A DNA stretch of 64,000 nucleotides from Ampullaceana balthica (lineage: Eukaryota; Mollusca; Gastropoda; Lymnaeidae): NCBI GenBank assembly GCA_944989445.1, contig CALYLW010000128.1:1-64000 (forward strand), read 5' to 3'. The notes beneath the pieces were generated by a model. That model worked only from the letters and a program-made list of their open reading frames with translations. It made no database searches and was not told the origin of the DNA. Made by a program: the position numbers and the translations under genes. Shown here piece by piece: positions 10,701-24,100 of the stretch; position 1 is the first letter of the stretch, and each line of letters starts with the position of its first letter.

Positions 10701-13700
10701 GCAAATGGGATGTTGGCTCAACAATTTTTATATACAGTCAAACTTCGGTATACGTCTGCTTTGGAATAAGTCCAACTTGGTATACGTCCTGTTTGAATGC
10801 GAAACAATTTGCAAAGTATACGACCTTTGGAATACGACCAGCGTGCTATAACTTGTATGTGGCCGTCCATAAATGGCATCAAACGATTTTGGCAGATTCC
10901 CCCCCCTTGTCACAAAAAGTTAGCCCCCCCCCCTCCAAAATGATGTCACAAAGATTTGCCCTTCCATAAAATTCATATTTCCTATTTAAAAATGAGCATG
11001 TTTCTGTAGCCGAGTGGTGGCTAAGTTAATTAAAAACACATAAAGTCCAATTCACCCGGCAAGGATATACAACAGTTTTATTTCAACACAACAATGGAAC
11101 TTTAATCAACTCATTCACTTCTTTCCCTCACGCACACAACTGTCATCCTCTCTCTACTTCCTTTCTTCTCTCATACCACCTAGTGCATCTTGGTGCAGTG
11201 CAAATGGTGCGACGCTGTGTGGGTGTGCACACTACCACATTATTAACTGCTTAGGATATCAAAGTTTTATTCTCAATCTCTCACACAGACTAGGGGCAGT
11301 GTGTTACTGGCCCGCTGGCGTGTCCCTGCTCATCATGGGACTGACCTCCCCGTGCAGTAAAACACTAGTAGTTGGTCAGTCGCTCTCTGTGAACTCCAGT
11401 CACATCGAGTGAACTCCAGTCAAATGTGTCCAAGCATTACCACTTGTCAAGTCTGAAAACGACCAAAACTATTCACAACTTTTTCTCTTTGAAAGACTTG
11501 AACACTTTGTAGATACCAGACTGGCTTTTAAATAATTAAGTCAGTAAGATCCTTATTTCCAGTAAAGTAAAGAAGAAAATATGTGGCAATACCATTACAC
11601 ATGAGGCACATCATTTCATACTCTTTGACTATTTCTAATTTTAATTTTTTTTTATTAAATCGATAAATAAAAATTTCCAGACTAGTCAGAAAACTTAATT
11701 TCCCGGTTGTCCAGATTAGGAAAATAATTTATGGAATTCCCGACTTTTTTCCATTGCCCTGATTGAGTCAGAACCCTGTCTGACAATAAAATTTGGATCT
11801 ATACATACATTATTGTTCAACATTTGCCAATCCAATGCATCAGTTCATGTACCCCAACCATTTTAAATAAACTGGATTTCATCTTGTGTACTAGAAGCAC
11901 AACTATTATGAGATATTTCTAAACTTTCTTCTGTCACTTTCATAATTTTGAATGAAAATATTTTACAGGAGTTTTATTCACAAACATGATGATTAGCTAT
12001 TAGCATTAGTACTATAGCAACACAGAAATGTGCTAATGAGCTGCATAACAGTTTTTGGGTTCAGCGCCTCTACTGGCGCAGTAGTATAGTTTATTGAGTA
12101 CATCTGCCATCTCAGGCTGTTAGGATGTGTTTTTTTGTGTGATTTTTTTTAAAATTTGATCTGTATGAGTAAATCTAAAACACATAAAAATGTAAATATT
12201 ACCTTCTTGGATTTGTCATCTGCATATGCAAAGAAGTCATGAAATACTTTGTGGACCAAAGAATAACTGAGAATCTCCCTAAAAGATTTAAAAACCAATT
12301 TATTATTTTAATAAACAAAAAGGTTCAATAAATAAATAAATATTGTGTTTTAAATGAAAAGAAAATCTATGTATATTGTATATCAAGTTTTGTTCAACTA
12401 CTTCATTTACTTGTCAATGAGTGGCATGAGGGCTTCTCTCATACTCCTAATGACCATCTCTTTTTTTTCAGGCTGTTCCTCCATAATTTGATCAAGCGAC
12501 TGATGCACACGTTCCTGAAACATAAATTTAGGATGAAGCTAACTAAAATAATGACATGCTGTTAGTTAAAAAATACAAGTTAATGTTATTTCTTATGCTA
12601 CACCACATGGTTGCTAAATTAAAAATATATTTTGAAGATCCTTACAGATGAATTAAATTTAGCACAATAAGCTAGCAGAAATGATTTTTTTCCCAGAATC
12701 AGATTAAAACATCAGATAATTACCTTAAACATAGAAAATGTTGGTCCGTAAAACTCTTCTAGAATGGCTAGTCTTTGTGGAGCTGTTGCATACTCATTAA
12801 ATGCGTACTCAATTATGTCTGATGCTTCCTAGAATGAGGGTAAAAATATCATTACTAACAATTAGTAAAACGTTATGCAGTGGTTTAAAACTTATTGATT
12901 TCATTGACAAGATTGACCTCATGACTTGAAATAAACCAACCTTGTGTCTAATCAGCTTACGAACTTGACCATGAAAACTTGTGAAGAGTTGAGCCCGGAG
13001 CTCTTTTGTACTAAAACAAGAAAGTAACAAACTTTTAAAAATTATAAATCACAAACCTAAATTTTAAAGCTATTAAAGCTGAAATAATTCTTTGACTTTA
13101 CTCAAAACAATAATAATAATTAAATTAACACCTGGAACTGAGGAAAACAATTTATCTGGTTTATAACTTACTGCACTTACCCATAATGTATCAACTTCCT
13201 TACAACATATTTAGCATACTTCAGTTTGCAAAGCTCACATATATCATCTGACAATGACAAAAGGTACATTGGTTTACTTGAAACTTATCAAGATTAATTA
13301 TGTAAATTCTTTTTAAAAGTTAGCAATTAAGTGTATAAACAAACTGAATTCTAAGTGGAGTAAGATAATTATAAGACTTATATTCAATTTTATCAGTCAA
13401 CTACAAAACACCACACTTGCAAAAGGAAATCTAAATCTAAAAAACTTATATTGCTGCACTCATTCAGTAAACAAGGCTAAACCAATCAGATGATAATAAT
13501 AGAATCTAGATGTTGTTACATGCCATACTTTTCAATTCCTCAAATATTATGCCACGTTGCTCTTCTGTTCCATACTGAATAAGACACTGGATCACTCGGG
13601 CTGAATCGTGAACTAGTGAAAGCTTTTAATGATAATAATAAACTATATCATTAAAAAATAAAGTCTTAAATGATAATAATTTATTATATCATAAGCAAAT

Positions 13701-16700
13701 AAGTTAACTAAACTTTTGGAATTTCAAGCAGAAAAGGCAATGTTTTTCCTATTGTATTTTATCATAAAGAAATATTACATAACTGTAGGAAAAAAATTTA
13801 GTTCATAAATACTGTAACTGTGAACTTGAACATTTATGTTAAGCTAGTTCTGATTTGACAAATTTGTATATTGGTATGCTAGGATTACTATTTACACTAA
13901 ATTTAAACAACTTTTATCAAAAGCTTATGAAAATTATTATTTTTTTATATCAGTATTTGCATGTTTTGGGTTACTCACATTTTTAACTTTACCTACTACC
14001 ATTTTCATCAAATCATCACAGATCTTTTTCCTTTTAGCAGCTGGAAGGTCGAGTCTTAAATTTATGAGTAAATTTTATATTAAAAACTTTGATTTTTAAA
14101 AAATGTATGCCTTTAAAAACAACAGAAAAAATTTAAATATTTAAAAAATGGCAATGTAGTAATTTTTATAGTAATTATTAAATGGCCTAATTACCTTCGA
14201 AGCTCCTCCCAAGATTTCTTGGCATTCTCGATAAGGTCGTAGTTATTTTTGACCATTTTGCGTTGTTGCTTCAACTCCTTACGAGTTTGTTTTGGAGTTT
14301 TAGGGACTAAAAAATTATAAAAAATAAATCTATCAAATAAGTTGTTTATTTCAAGAGATGATTTTTATACAAATGTAAAAAATTTATTAAAAAGAAATAT
14401 AACAATTACAAAAAAATCAAAGAATTAAATTCCTTCCAGTTTAATTATTAGAACAAAACAGATTAATGTAGCTTTAGATTTAAAATTAAAAGAATGAACA
14501 AGTATAGAAACAACTAACTATAGTAAAAAGCCAGACATCAAACCTACCAGTTGTCTCATCAGGCAATGCCTCAAAGTTCTTATTCACTTGTTTTTTTGTC
14601 TTTTGAGTTTCACCTGCACTCTTTAGTGATTTTAATTTCTTAGCAGCTTGTTTGAATGGAATCTTTAGATAAAAATACATATTTAGCAATAATTGATATT
14701 TTTTATGATTGAAAACAAAAATGTAATGATAAAATTTACTTAGAAAAATAATAAATAAATGTGTGATTGTAAAATAAAAGTAAGATTACTTTTAAAACAG
14801 TTTTCTTTCCTTTCTCTTTCTCAGGTTTGGTTGATTTCACTGCAACTTTAGATTTCTTAGAAGGAGATGGAGTCTCATTTTCATCTTCCATGTCGTGGTC
14901 CTCATCAACTTCCATACTTTCATCGGGAGCATCACTATCATTTAAAGAAATTTGTGACAACTGCCTTCTAGTAAATGATCTGTAATATTCAGAAAAACAT
15001 TACTCCCTGTGACAATGTCAGTAATGTAATAGATATGGTGTCAGTACTTCAATTAGCCTTGAGGTCCTTTACTTCTGACACCATGTAATAGAACTTATGG
15101 CTAGTCAAGAGACAAGTCTTTAACACACTGTGGTCTGGTTAACAACTGTCTTTAATCACTATATACAATTCACTGTAATCAACTGTACAATCAACTACCT
15201 AAGCAGCTCGTATGCAAACAACCCCGTTGCCTCTTGAACCGTACATTTATAGCCAGCTATTCTCTCAGTCCTTGACCAGCACGATTACAGTTCACCTCAC
15301 AAACCACGTGTTTCATACTAGGTCAAGTCATTGCATTCTCATACAATGTAAACACAACAACACGTCTCTCACAAGTAATACTGAGACATATTTTGAAGAG
15401 AATTATATTTTTAAAATTTACTGTTAATACCCAGTTGTTAAATTATGTTTTATTTAAAAGTTCTAACTCAAATACATTTTTTTTTAAATTTTAAAGACAA
15501 TCGTTAAAAAAAAATTTGCATTTTCAGATTATGCTCTGATATGTGCCAGTAATTTAAAAAATATGAATACAATTTTTACTTTCATTAAATGGTTAGGTCA
15601 TGTGAAAACCCTTCAACTAGGATCAAGATGGCAATGATTGTTTAAATTGAACACATCAGTTTCTAGCTACTTGAGCCTTTTTAAATCCGCTATATTTACT
15701 TGTAGCATCTGCTTGTCTGTCGCAAAAATTTTAGATCAATTTTTAACCCACTTCCTGGTATCCTATCAAGCTGAAATTGTGAAAGCAGACTCGTGGCGAC
15801 GATAAAAATAAGCTATCAAAATTTCACATCGATTGAATGTACTGTAATTAAATTAATGATTTTTTAAATTATCACTATGTAGCGTGTAAATTTTTATGCT
15901 AGTCTATCGTGTGTGCGTATTATATTGAACAAATCAATACTTTTAGCTATGTCTCATATATAAAGGATTTAAAGTTAAAAACTACGTTTTTTCCCTGAGT
16001 AATGACGCATGAATGTCCAAAATAATATACAAAATTACTTTAAATAGCTAGTGATACCTTTCAGCACCATCTGGTTCCCCTCTGGCATAGTGTACAGCCA
16101 TCTCTAGAGTGTCATCTGAGGTCTGTTGTGCCTTTTTCTTCTTTCTAAATGTTGAGGTAAGTGTGTCGTTTTGTGAGGGGTCAATAACACTTATTTGACT
16201 TAATGTAATTGGTGTCTGCTCAAGTATGCTCTCATCTGAAGACAAACTATATTTATTTAGAAGGAACATTTTCCAAAAAACATGAAAATTGTGCAAACAA
16301 AGAGTTTATTCAGAATTAAAAATCTGATTTAAACTAAGACTACAAAATGTAACAACAAAAGCAAAAAATCAGCTAAATTAAATTAAGAATCTTAGTTCAG
16401 ATTTTACACCTTTTAAATATCACAATTTTTTTCTGGAAAGAATAGCTAAATAGTAAAATGGTGAAAGTTACTCCAAAACAAAACAAAATTTTTATTCTAC
16501 AACTTTACTAGTGAAATGATAAAAATATATACAATTTTCACATAATCATGAATTATGCAGGGTAAGAAGTCAAATTAATTGCTTGCCCAAACACTTTTTT
16601 TAAAAAAAAGTTCACTAGTTGCAGAATTTGTTGTTATATATTAATAGACAGGGAGTCTTCTAGTTAGGACATTGATCCGTTCTTAAATAATGTCGTAACC

Positions 16701-18025
16701 CCAATTTCAGTGTAAGTCAGAACATTATATATATATATATATATATTCAGCACAGCCGGGCAGATAAATCATGATAAAGAGTTCTCGCTTGTCGCCGAAC
16801 AAACTTGGGATGCTATTGTTCTTGAAAAGAGAATTTGGGTATGACAAACACTTAAATTTTCGAAACTTAAAAATTTTAGAAACAAACTACAAACTTAAAG
16901 GTAACAAGTAATGCTGAGTACTACGTTACAACTTACTAGTAACTACTAATTAGTAACTATTTTATTATTTACTCATGTCATTAAATTATGTTCATTTTTA
17001 TAGCTGATATATTAATTTTATATTTTAAAAATATTTATTTTATGTTAAAAAAAATAATTTTAAGTTTAATTTGTAATTATTAGTTTATACTATAAACTTT
17101 ATAGTTAAACAGGAGCTTTGGAAACTGGGACAGGCTGAGAGTTGGTTTTTGTTTTTAACTTCTTTGTCATTGACTAGTACATGTACACTAGTCAATTATT
17201 CAATACTTTCAATTCAGTATTTACATTTAATCATTTTACTTATAAGATATAAGTTATATCATTGTAATAATTTTATATTCTTTGTTGTTTTTTCAATTGA
17301 ACTTTAAATGGCAGTTGCAATTGTGATTTGATTTGCGAACTTAAAAATAAAAATGTTGCTTGTCTCAAGTGTTATATCTTATTCAGCCATTTAATTTTAA
17401 AACCCTAGTCTATTGTGAATATTATAATTATTCAAAATAAGTTCAGTAAAAAGTTAATTTATACATTAAATTATTAATAGTTAGTTAACTTAGTTTGTTA
17501 TCTTACGTAGTAAAGTAATATCTATAGTTGTAAATTTTTAACTTAATATTTTTTTCTGGGATTGAAATTGATTGTTTTACTATATTTTGCATGGATTTGA
17601 ATGATTTCATAATCAATGCTTGTTAATTTTGTTCTAAAACGTGAATCATCTGAATAAAAGAACAGTTTTTATTATGGCTCTAGATCATGACTTCTTGTAC
17701 ACCACACTACACACTCAGTACAACACTGTTCGCTTGGTACACACTACAAAGTTCGTTGAACTTTGTTCATTCAATTCATTGTAAAATGTTCATCGTTGAC
17801 GTTGACAGTGTCACAAACCGTCATTTAAGATAGCAGCTACTATCTATTTGTTGGATAATAAATATTTTAATAAATAGTATTAAATACTAGATATAAAGTA
17901 GTACACTACACCCTCTTAGCTCTTACACTTAAATGTGGAGATATCCGGATCCGGAATCCGGCAAATATTAGGGCCAAACTATCCGGATCCAACAAATAGT
18001 AAAAAACCATATCCGGCTGTTCCCT

Positions 18026-18108
<83 letters not shown>

Positions 18109-21100
18109 AAAGTACTGTACGTACAGTGCTATAACAAAATGTTACAGTCAATGACATAAAAAAAGCGAAAACGATTCCTTAGAAAATGAAAAAAACAAAG
18201 TTTAATAAAACAACCCCGTTAAAAACAAAGTTTTTGACTATAAATCCCTTATATATGAGACATAACTAAAAGCATTGATTATGTTCAAACGTGACAAACA
18301 TTTACAGACTGAAACTGACTTAACTCCCCTTTGCTGTAAAACGGAACGGGGGGGGGGTTGGTGGTCACGGATGGCTGGACTGAACTCAGCGTGACACCTA
18401 AATGTAAACAAAGCAGACAGCGACATAGCATTATATTGATATAAACTTAAAATGCATCAAGTTAATTACGGTACATTCAATCGATATGAAATTTTGATAC
18501 AATGCATTGTTAGGTGACACGAGTCTATGTGCAAAATTTCAGCATCATGGGAAGTGTGTCGACAGCGAACCCAAGACAGAGACGGTGGTGAAGTTAATAT
18601 AAGGGATTTAAAAAAGAGATAAAACAAGAGAGAGAGAGTCAGTGTAAACAACCTAAATGGCGTAAGTACTGAGCGTCTTCCTTGCCCTACAACCACAACA
18701 AAGCATATTCTTTCTGCTGTGCGCTCGACATACATAAAAGCAGTTAATAACATAAAAAGTATTTAAAAAAGAGAATACAATTTGTTACCCCATGAAAAAA
18801 AAAGTTGAAATAAAAAAAGACGAGATAACGAGTAAAATTATTATCTTTTATTTTTATGGGGGCGCGTTTGTAACCACGAAACAGCGTAAGTCGGGACCGC
18901 CGTAACCCGAGGACTCCCTGTACATATTAAACTTTCAATCATCTTGGTGTGGTGTAACTTTAGCATGTTTGTTTCGTGAGACACACAACTTTTGGCAATC
19001 ATGAACTAAGGATAATATTCATGCGGTCTGCACATTTTAATAGATTGCCTCTTAAATTTTAATTTCTTAACATTTAGTAAATACAAACATTTTTGTAGCC
19101 GCTATTAATGGACGAGCCTCAGAAAGAATCATTTTTATGTTTATGTAACTACATAATAATTGGCAATGTGAATTATTTTTTATTGTATAAAGATACAGGA
19201 ATGTTGTTCTGACTTAATTGTTTAAATCATCACAAACTCACGTTATGTCATTGACATTATTTCTTCTGTCTTATTTTAATACGTTTTTTTAATTTTTCCT
19301 AAATTTGTAAACGTTTCTTTTAAAAAGAAAAAAACTGTGGATAAAGCTGCCGATAAATATTTTTAATGAAAGCAAATTTGAGAGATAGATATCAAAACTG
19401 CCAGATCAAAAAGAGATCTCACTCAAATATTTTATCTTCGTTGTGTTAAATCGTTATGTCAAAAAATAAAAAGATTATTATTATTCTATCAACAAATAAA
19501 TATTATGTTTACAGTCTACCTGGAAGATTAAAAACTATATAGAGTAAGTTACCGCCTCGCGAACGCTATGTCGTAGCGAACACTATTTCATAAAGCGTTC
19601 TCTGTATTTTTATTTTCCGTCTAACACGAAAACGAACACCCGTAAGTCGAAAGTAGTTCTTTTTTCAATATCATTTCATCGTTTCGTTTGCAGGGACTCA
19701 CTATTTTGTGAGTAAATGTGCGTAAACATTTTGATCCTTGCACCGTGCATGCTGTCAGCGTCCCTAGGAAGAACGAAGTTGATTTCCGGGTTAAGACTAC
19801 TTTTCCTGTTCGCTTTGGTAAACACAATTGTTTGGTATTGCATCATCACTTAGAAATAGATCAGTAACCACGCTGTTATACTTTACAATGATTTTTAATA
19901 GCAATGTTCGTTTTGAAGGGGTGTACGCGACGAAGTAAGTTTAACGTTGGATTTTACCTCGTACCGAACACTTTTATTCTGCGTATATTTGTTTTATTGT
20001 AGGATATTACTTCGTTGCGAACACTTTTTCATGTAGGAAAATTAAGCTAAAGATCTAGGTCTAGTCTATAGATCTATCTAGACTCCTATTTTATATTTGA
20101 ATGAAAATTAGTGATGGGACGATACCAAAAATTTTAACGTTCCGATACGATTCCGATTCTCCCAAATTATCCCGATTCCCGATACGATTCCGATTCCTAG
20201 CCATTATTACATATATAATATATATATATATTACTGTGCCCAGGTATTAACATATTTAATTAATATAAAAGTTGAGAGTTGATTAGAAAAGTTTGTTAAC
20301 TTGCTATTGAAGCATACAATATGGAAAATGTATTAGAAAGGCTTTATATAAACACATCTATCAATAATTCCATTTTAATAATACAAAGATGAAGTATTGA
20401 GTTCAAAATAATATAAATAATTACATTTAATGAGAAAAACTTCATTCATTTAGATCAGTTGATAGTAAGAATATGCATTTAATCATAGTCAAATTGAAGC
20501 ACTCGCAAGTTATAGTGCAAAAACATAAGCATCTCTCCAGTTGTTGGTTCTAAACAGTTTCTCTTTGGCGAGTATACTATGTAATAGTAAAAAAGCTAGC
20601 ATTTGAAGGTAAGGTGCCCCATTTTTCCAATTTTTGTAAGTTTTTGTTAAAATCAAGAATAAACATTTTAAACTTTATAAATGAACAATAAAATATTGTA
20701 TACTTAACTTACAGAAAATGTATTTATCTGCAAAATGACAAAATGATATTTTAACTTAACTATTAAAATTTGTTAGGAAAAAAGAAAACTGAAGCTAAAT
20801 TTCAACTTACTTGCTAGTGGGAAAGGGGGCACACATTTAATTCGGCCACAGCCTGTTTTTCAATTCGGTAGCTAATCAGTTAAAATTAAATATACAGGAG
20901 TGCACTGTGTGAGGGTTTACGTAATGTTCCTAACTCCCTAATATTTCTTTCCTAAGGTAGGGACTTAAGTAAAAAAAAATTAACTTTAAAAAAAAACAAC
21001 TAATGGCATAGATAAATAGAGCTGATTTGTAAGTAAATTTTAACACCAAAATTATATTTTTAGGATTAGTAGTTTTAAAGTTATAAATTTTTTTAAGTGT

Positions 21101-24100
21101 TGTTCAAATTGTCCCAATACTCAATGCAGCCAATGCATTTTACCCCCACATTTTGTGACCTCAATTCCGCTGTTTGCGTCACGCACTTTAACTCTCGTTT
21201 TAATAATGATTTTATTTGTAGGATCAATGCTCTAAATAAAATTATTATTTCTTTAGTCTGTTTTAAAAATATTCCTTTATTAATAACCAATTTAACTTTC
21301 TATAAACAGTATAATTCGTTTTTAAACGAAGTTTCTGTTGTGTTTACTAGTTCTAGTTCCAACAAGCTCTACTAGACATAGTGATATGACTCATGACAAA
21401 GCGAACTGAACTGTCCTCTATAAAAAAATTAGTAACTCCCATTGAACCTTCAACTTTGACTCATAATTAATTCTAACTCATAATTAATTCTAACAAAAAG
21501 TTAGATTTCTTTTGCACACGGCCACCTTTTATGAATGAAACAATGAGGACAAAGCAATAGACATAGTAGTAGTAGACCGAGTTAGCATCATTCACAACAG
21601 TGATTCCCAGATTGAGCGATACTGTCCCTTGGAGGGCACTTGCGTGACTTTCCTTACAAGCTACACTAATACTGATTGCAAACAATGAGAATCCTCTTAG
21701 CTGGTGGAAAGCGAACAAAGAAGAACTTCCAAGTTTGGCTCTCAAGAAAGTTTTTATGTGCTCCACCTTCTTAAGTAGAGAGCGAGAGAATTTTTAGTGT
21801 AGGTGGCAATATACATAGTACAGTAAAAAGATTGTTTACATTTTGCTGATATCATGTGGTTTTTAATAAACTTCCTGCCGGTAATTAACAATCTGGGAAC
21901 AAAATAAAGAAAATAAATGTAAAAAAATATATATTTTTTATAACGCGGCTCATCGTTGTTAATCAGTTAAGAATCGTTTTGGAATCGGAATCGGGTCTAA
22001 ATTATTCAGCTCCGATGCCAATTCCCGATACTTTGGAAAAGTCCCGATATTCCGATACGATTCCGATTAATCGTCCCATCACTAATGAAAATTTTAATAG
22101 AATCTACAATATAATTATATTTCAGATTTAAAGCCATGTCTAGCATACGAACAAAACAGAGCCCAGAAGTAATCAATGCGGCATTGGCTAGTATTAGGGA
22201 AAAGCGGCTCTCTATTAGAAAAGCTTCGAATGAGTTTGGCATTCCACTTGCCACTCTTCACGACAAACTTACAGGCAAGCCGTCTGTCATAGCCTATGCA
22301 CAGACCCTCCTCACGCCAGAAGAGGAGGTCAAATTAGCTAAATGGCTAATAGAGCTAGCCAAGCGAGGCTTTGGAAAAACTGGCGATGAGGTAAGGCAAA
22401 TCGCCAAACAAATCTTAAATACCAGGAATTGTACTTCAAAGAGCAAAACCCAAATGCCAACATCATCATGGCTATATAATTTTTTTAAACGCCATCCTGA
22501 GTTGACACTGCGTACTCCCCAATCACTAGGAAAGGAGAGAGCCCTGGTTACAATAAAAGCTATTGAAAAGTGGTTTAATGATTTAAAATGGTGTGTTGAC
22601 ATCATTGACCCCAGTCTACTTAGTGACCCCACTCGCATTTACAATGCAGACGAAACAGGCTTTTCTTTTGATGGCAAAAGCAGGAAGGTCATCGCATACA
22701 GGGGGTCGAAACATGTGTACAATGTTACTGCAGGTGTGAAGTCACAAGTGACAGTTCTTGCATGTGCCAGCGCAAGTGGACACTTCCTCAGTCCCCTGTT
22801 AATATACCCTACAAGAGAATACCGTCCAAAAATTTATTAGATCACTTCCCAGAGGCATTCCTACAAGTGTCTGATAATGGCTGGATTACAGCACAGATTT
22901 TTTATTCTTGGCTAAGAGATAGCTTTATTCCAGCCACAGCCCATGTACAGAAGCCTGTAGTTCTACTGGTAGACGGTCACAGTAGCCACACTGCACTGGT
23001 TGAGACATCACAGCTATGTCATGACAACCATATAGTGTTATATTGTTTGTTGCTGCATGCGAGTCACTTGATTCAGCCACTCGATCAAGCTTTTTTTGGT
23101 GCAATCAAACCAGCTTGGTCAGACGCCATACGACACCATATAAGTGAGCATGGGGAGGGAGTAAATCTGGAGAGCTTTGCCAAAGTTTTAAAGCCAGTAT
23201 GGCTAAAGGCCACCACACCTTCCATTGCTGCACAAAGTTTTAAAGCAGCTGGAATACTACCATATGATCCATATAGAATTCTGCAATCCCCGAAACTTGG
23301 TCCTAGTGCTGTATTCGGCTCAACACCATTGGGAATTCATAATGTTGCCCAACCCACCAACAGCAATAAAGTCTCTACGAAAGCCGACCCTTTTATCAAA
23401 AACCACCTGCACACCATAAATGACAACAAATTGATGGAGTCCCAGCCAATCTCAAACGATACCCAAGCAATCATCCAGGCACAACACATAGAATCCGACA
23501 CATTAGCAACCACTGAAACACAGCGAATTGAATCTTACACAGTAACAATCACTGAGACACAGCCAATCGAATCTTACACACAGGCACTCATTGAGACAAA
23601 ACCGATTGTGAATGAAACACAAGTAATCACCCAGACCATTATACAGGAAAACAACCCATTTGAGAATGTAAATAAGTCTATCATTGACAAATCTTCCCTA
23701 CCAGAATCATTACTTGCATCATCCCCACCACCAAAGTCCAATTTGTCTGCTGCACAACTTAAAGCACTCCATGACTATTCAAACTTTTTAATAAAAATTT
23801 TTGTCAACTGACAATGACAAGTACTGCAGGAGACAACCTTATCAAAGAGGAAGAAGAGAAATTTAACAAGTTTCAAGCATTAGCTGTGGGGCTAATAGAA
23901 ACGTGCAGTCTAGAAGAACCCAAAAACTGCACAGTCAAAGCTAACTTGACAGTAGATGACATTTTGAAGCTGCCTGCTTTTGTTAGAAGGAATAAAAAGA
24001 AGAAGAAAACCGCAAATGCTCCAACCATGCCAAACTTGGTCAGTGGAGAAGAGTTTAGAGAAGCATTAAAAAAGAAAATAGCAGACAAAGAAGAAATAGA

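Noticed and set aside
16236..16296. Upstream Met extension of PUM3 exon 2
   Set aside because: The open frame extends upstream to a Met, but a TGTCTTCAG acceptor at 16236 gives phase agreement with exon 1; the extension is hydrophobic and unlike the family.
17906..18157. Tyr/Ile repeat protein (also at 59681-59875)
   Set aside because: Translation of (AT)n microsatellites.
22136..23811. MFS transporter (clz9-like) gene
   Set aside because: Some databases attach that name to DDE_1 proteins; the HTH domains, DD36D triad and element ends show a pogo transposase.
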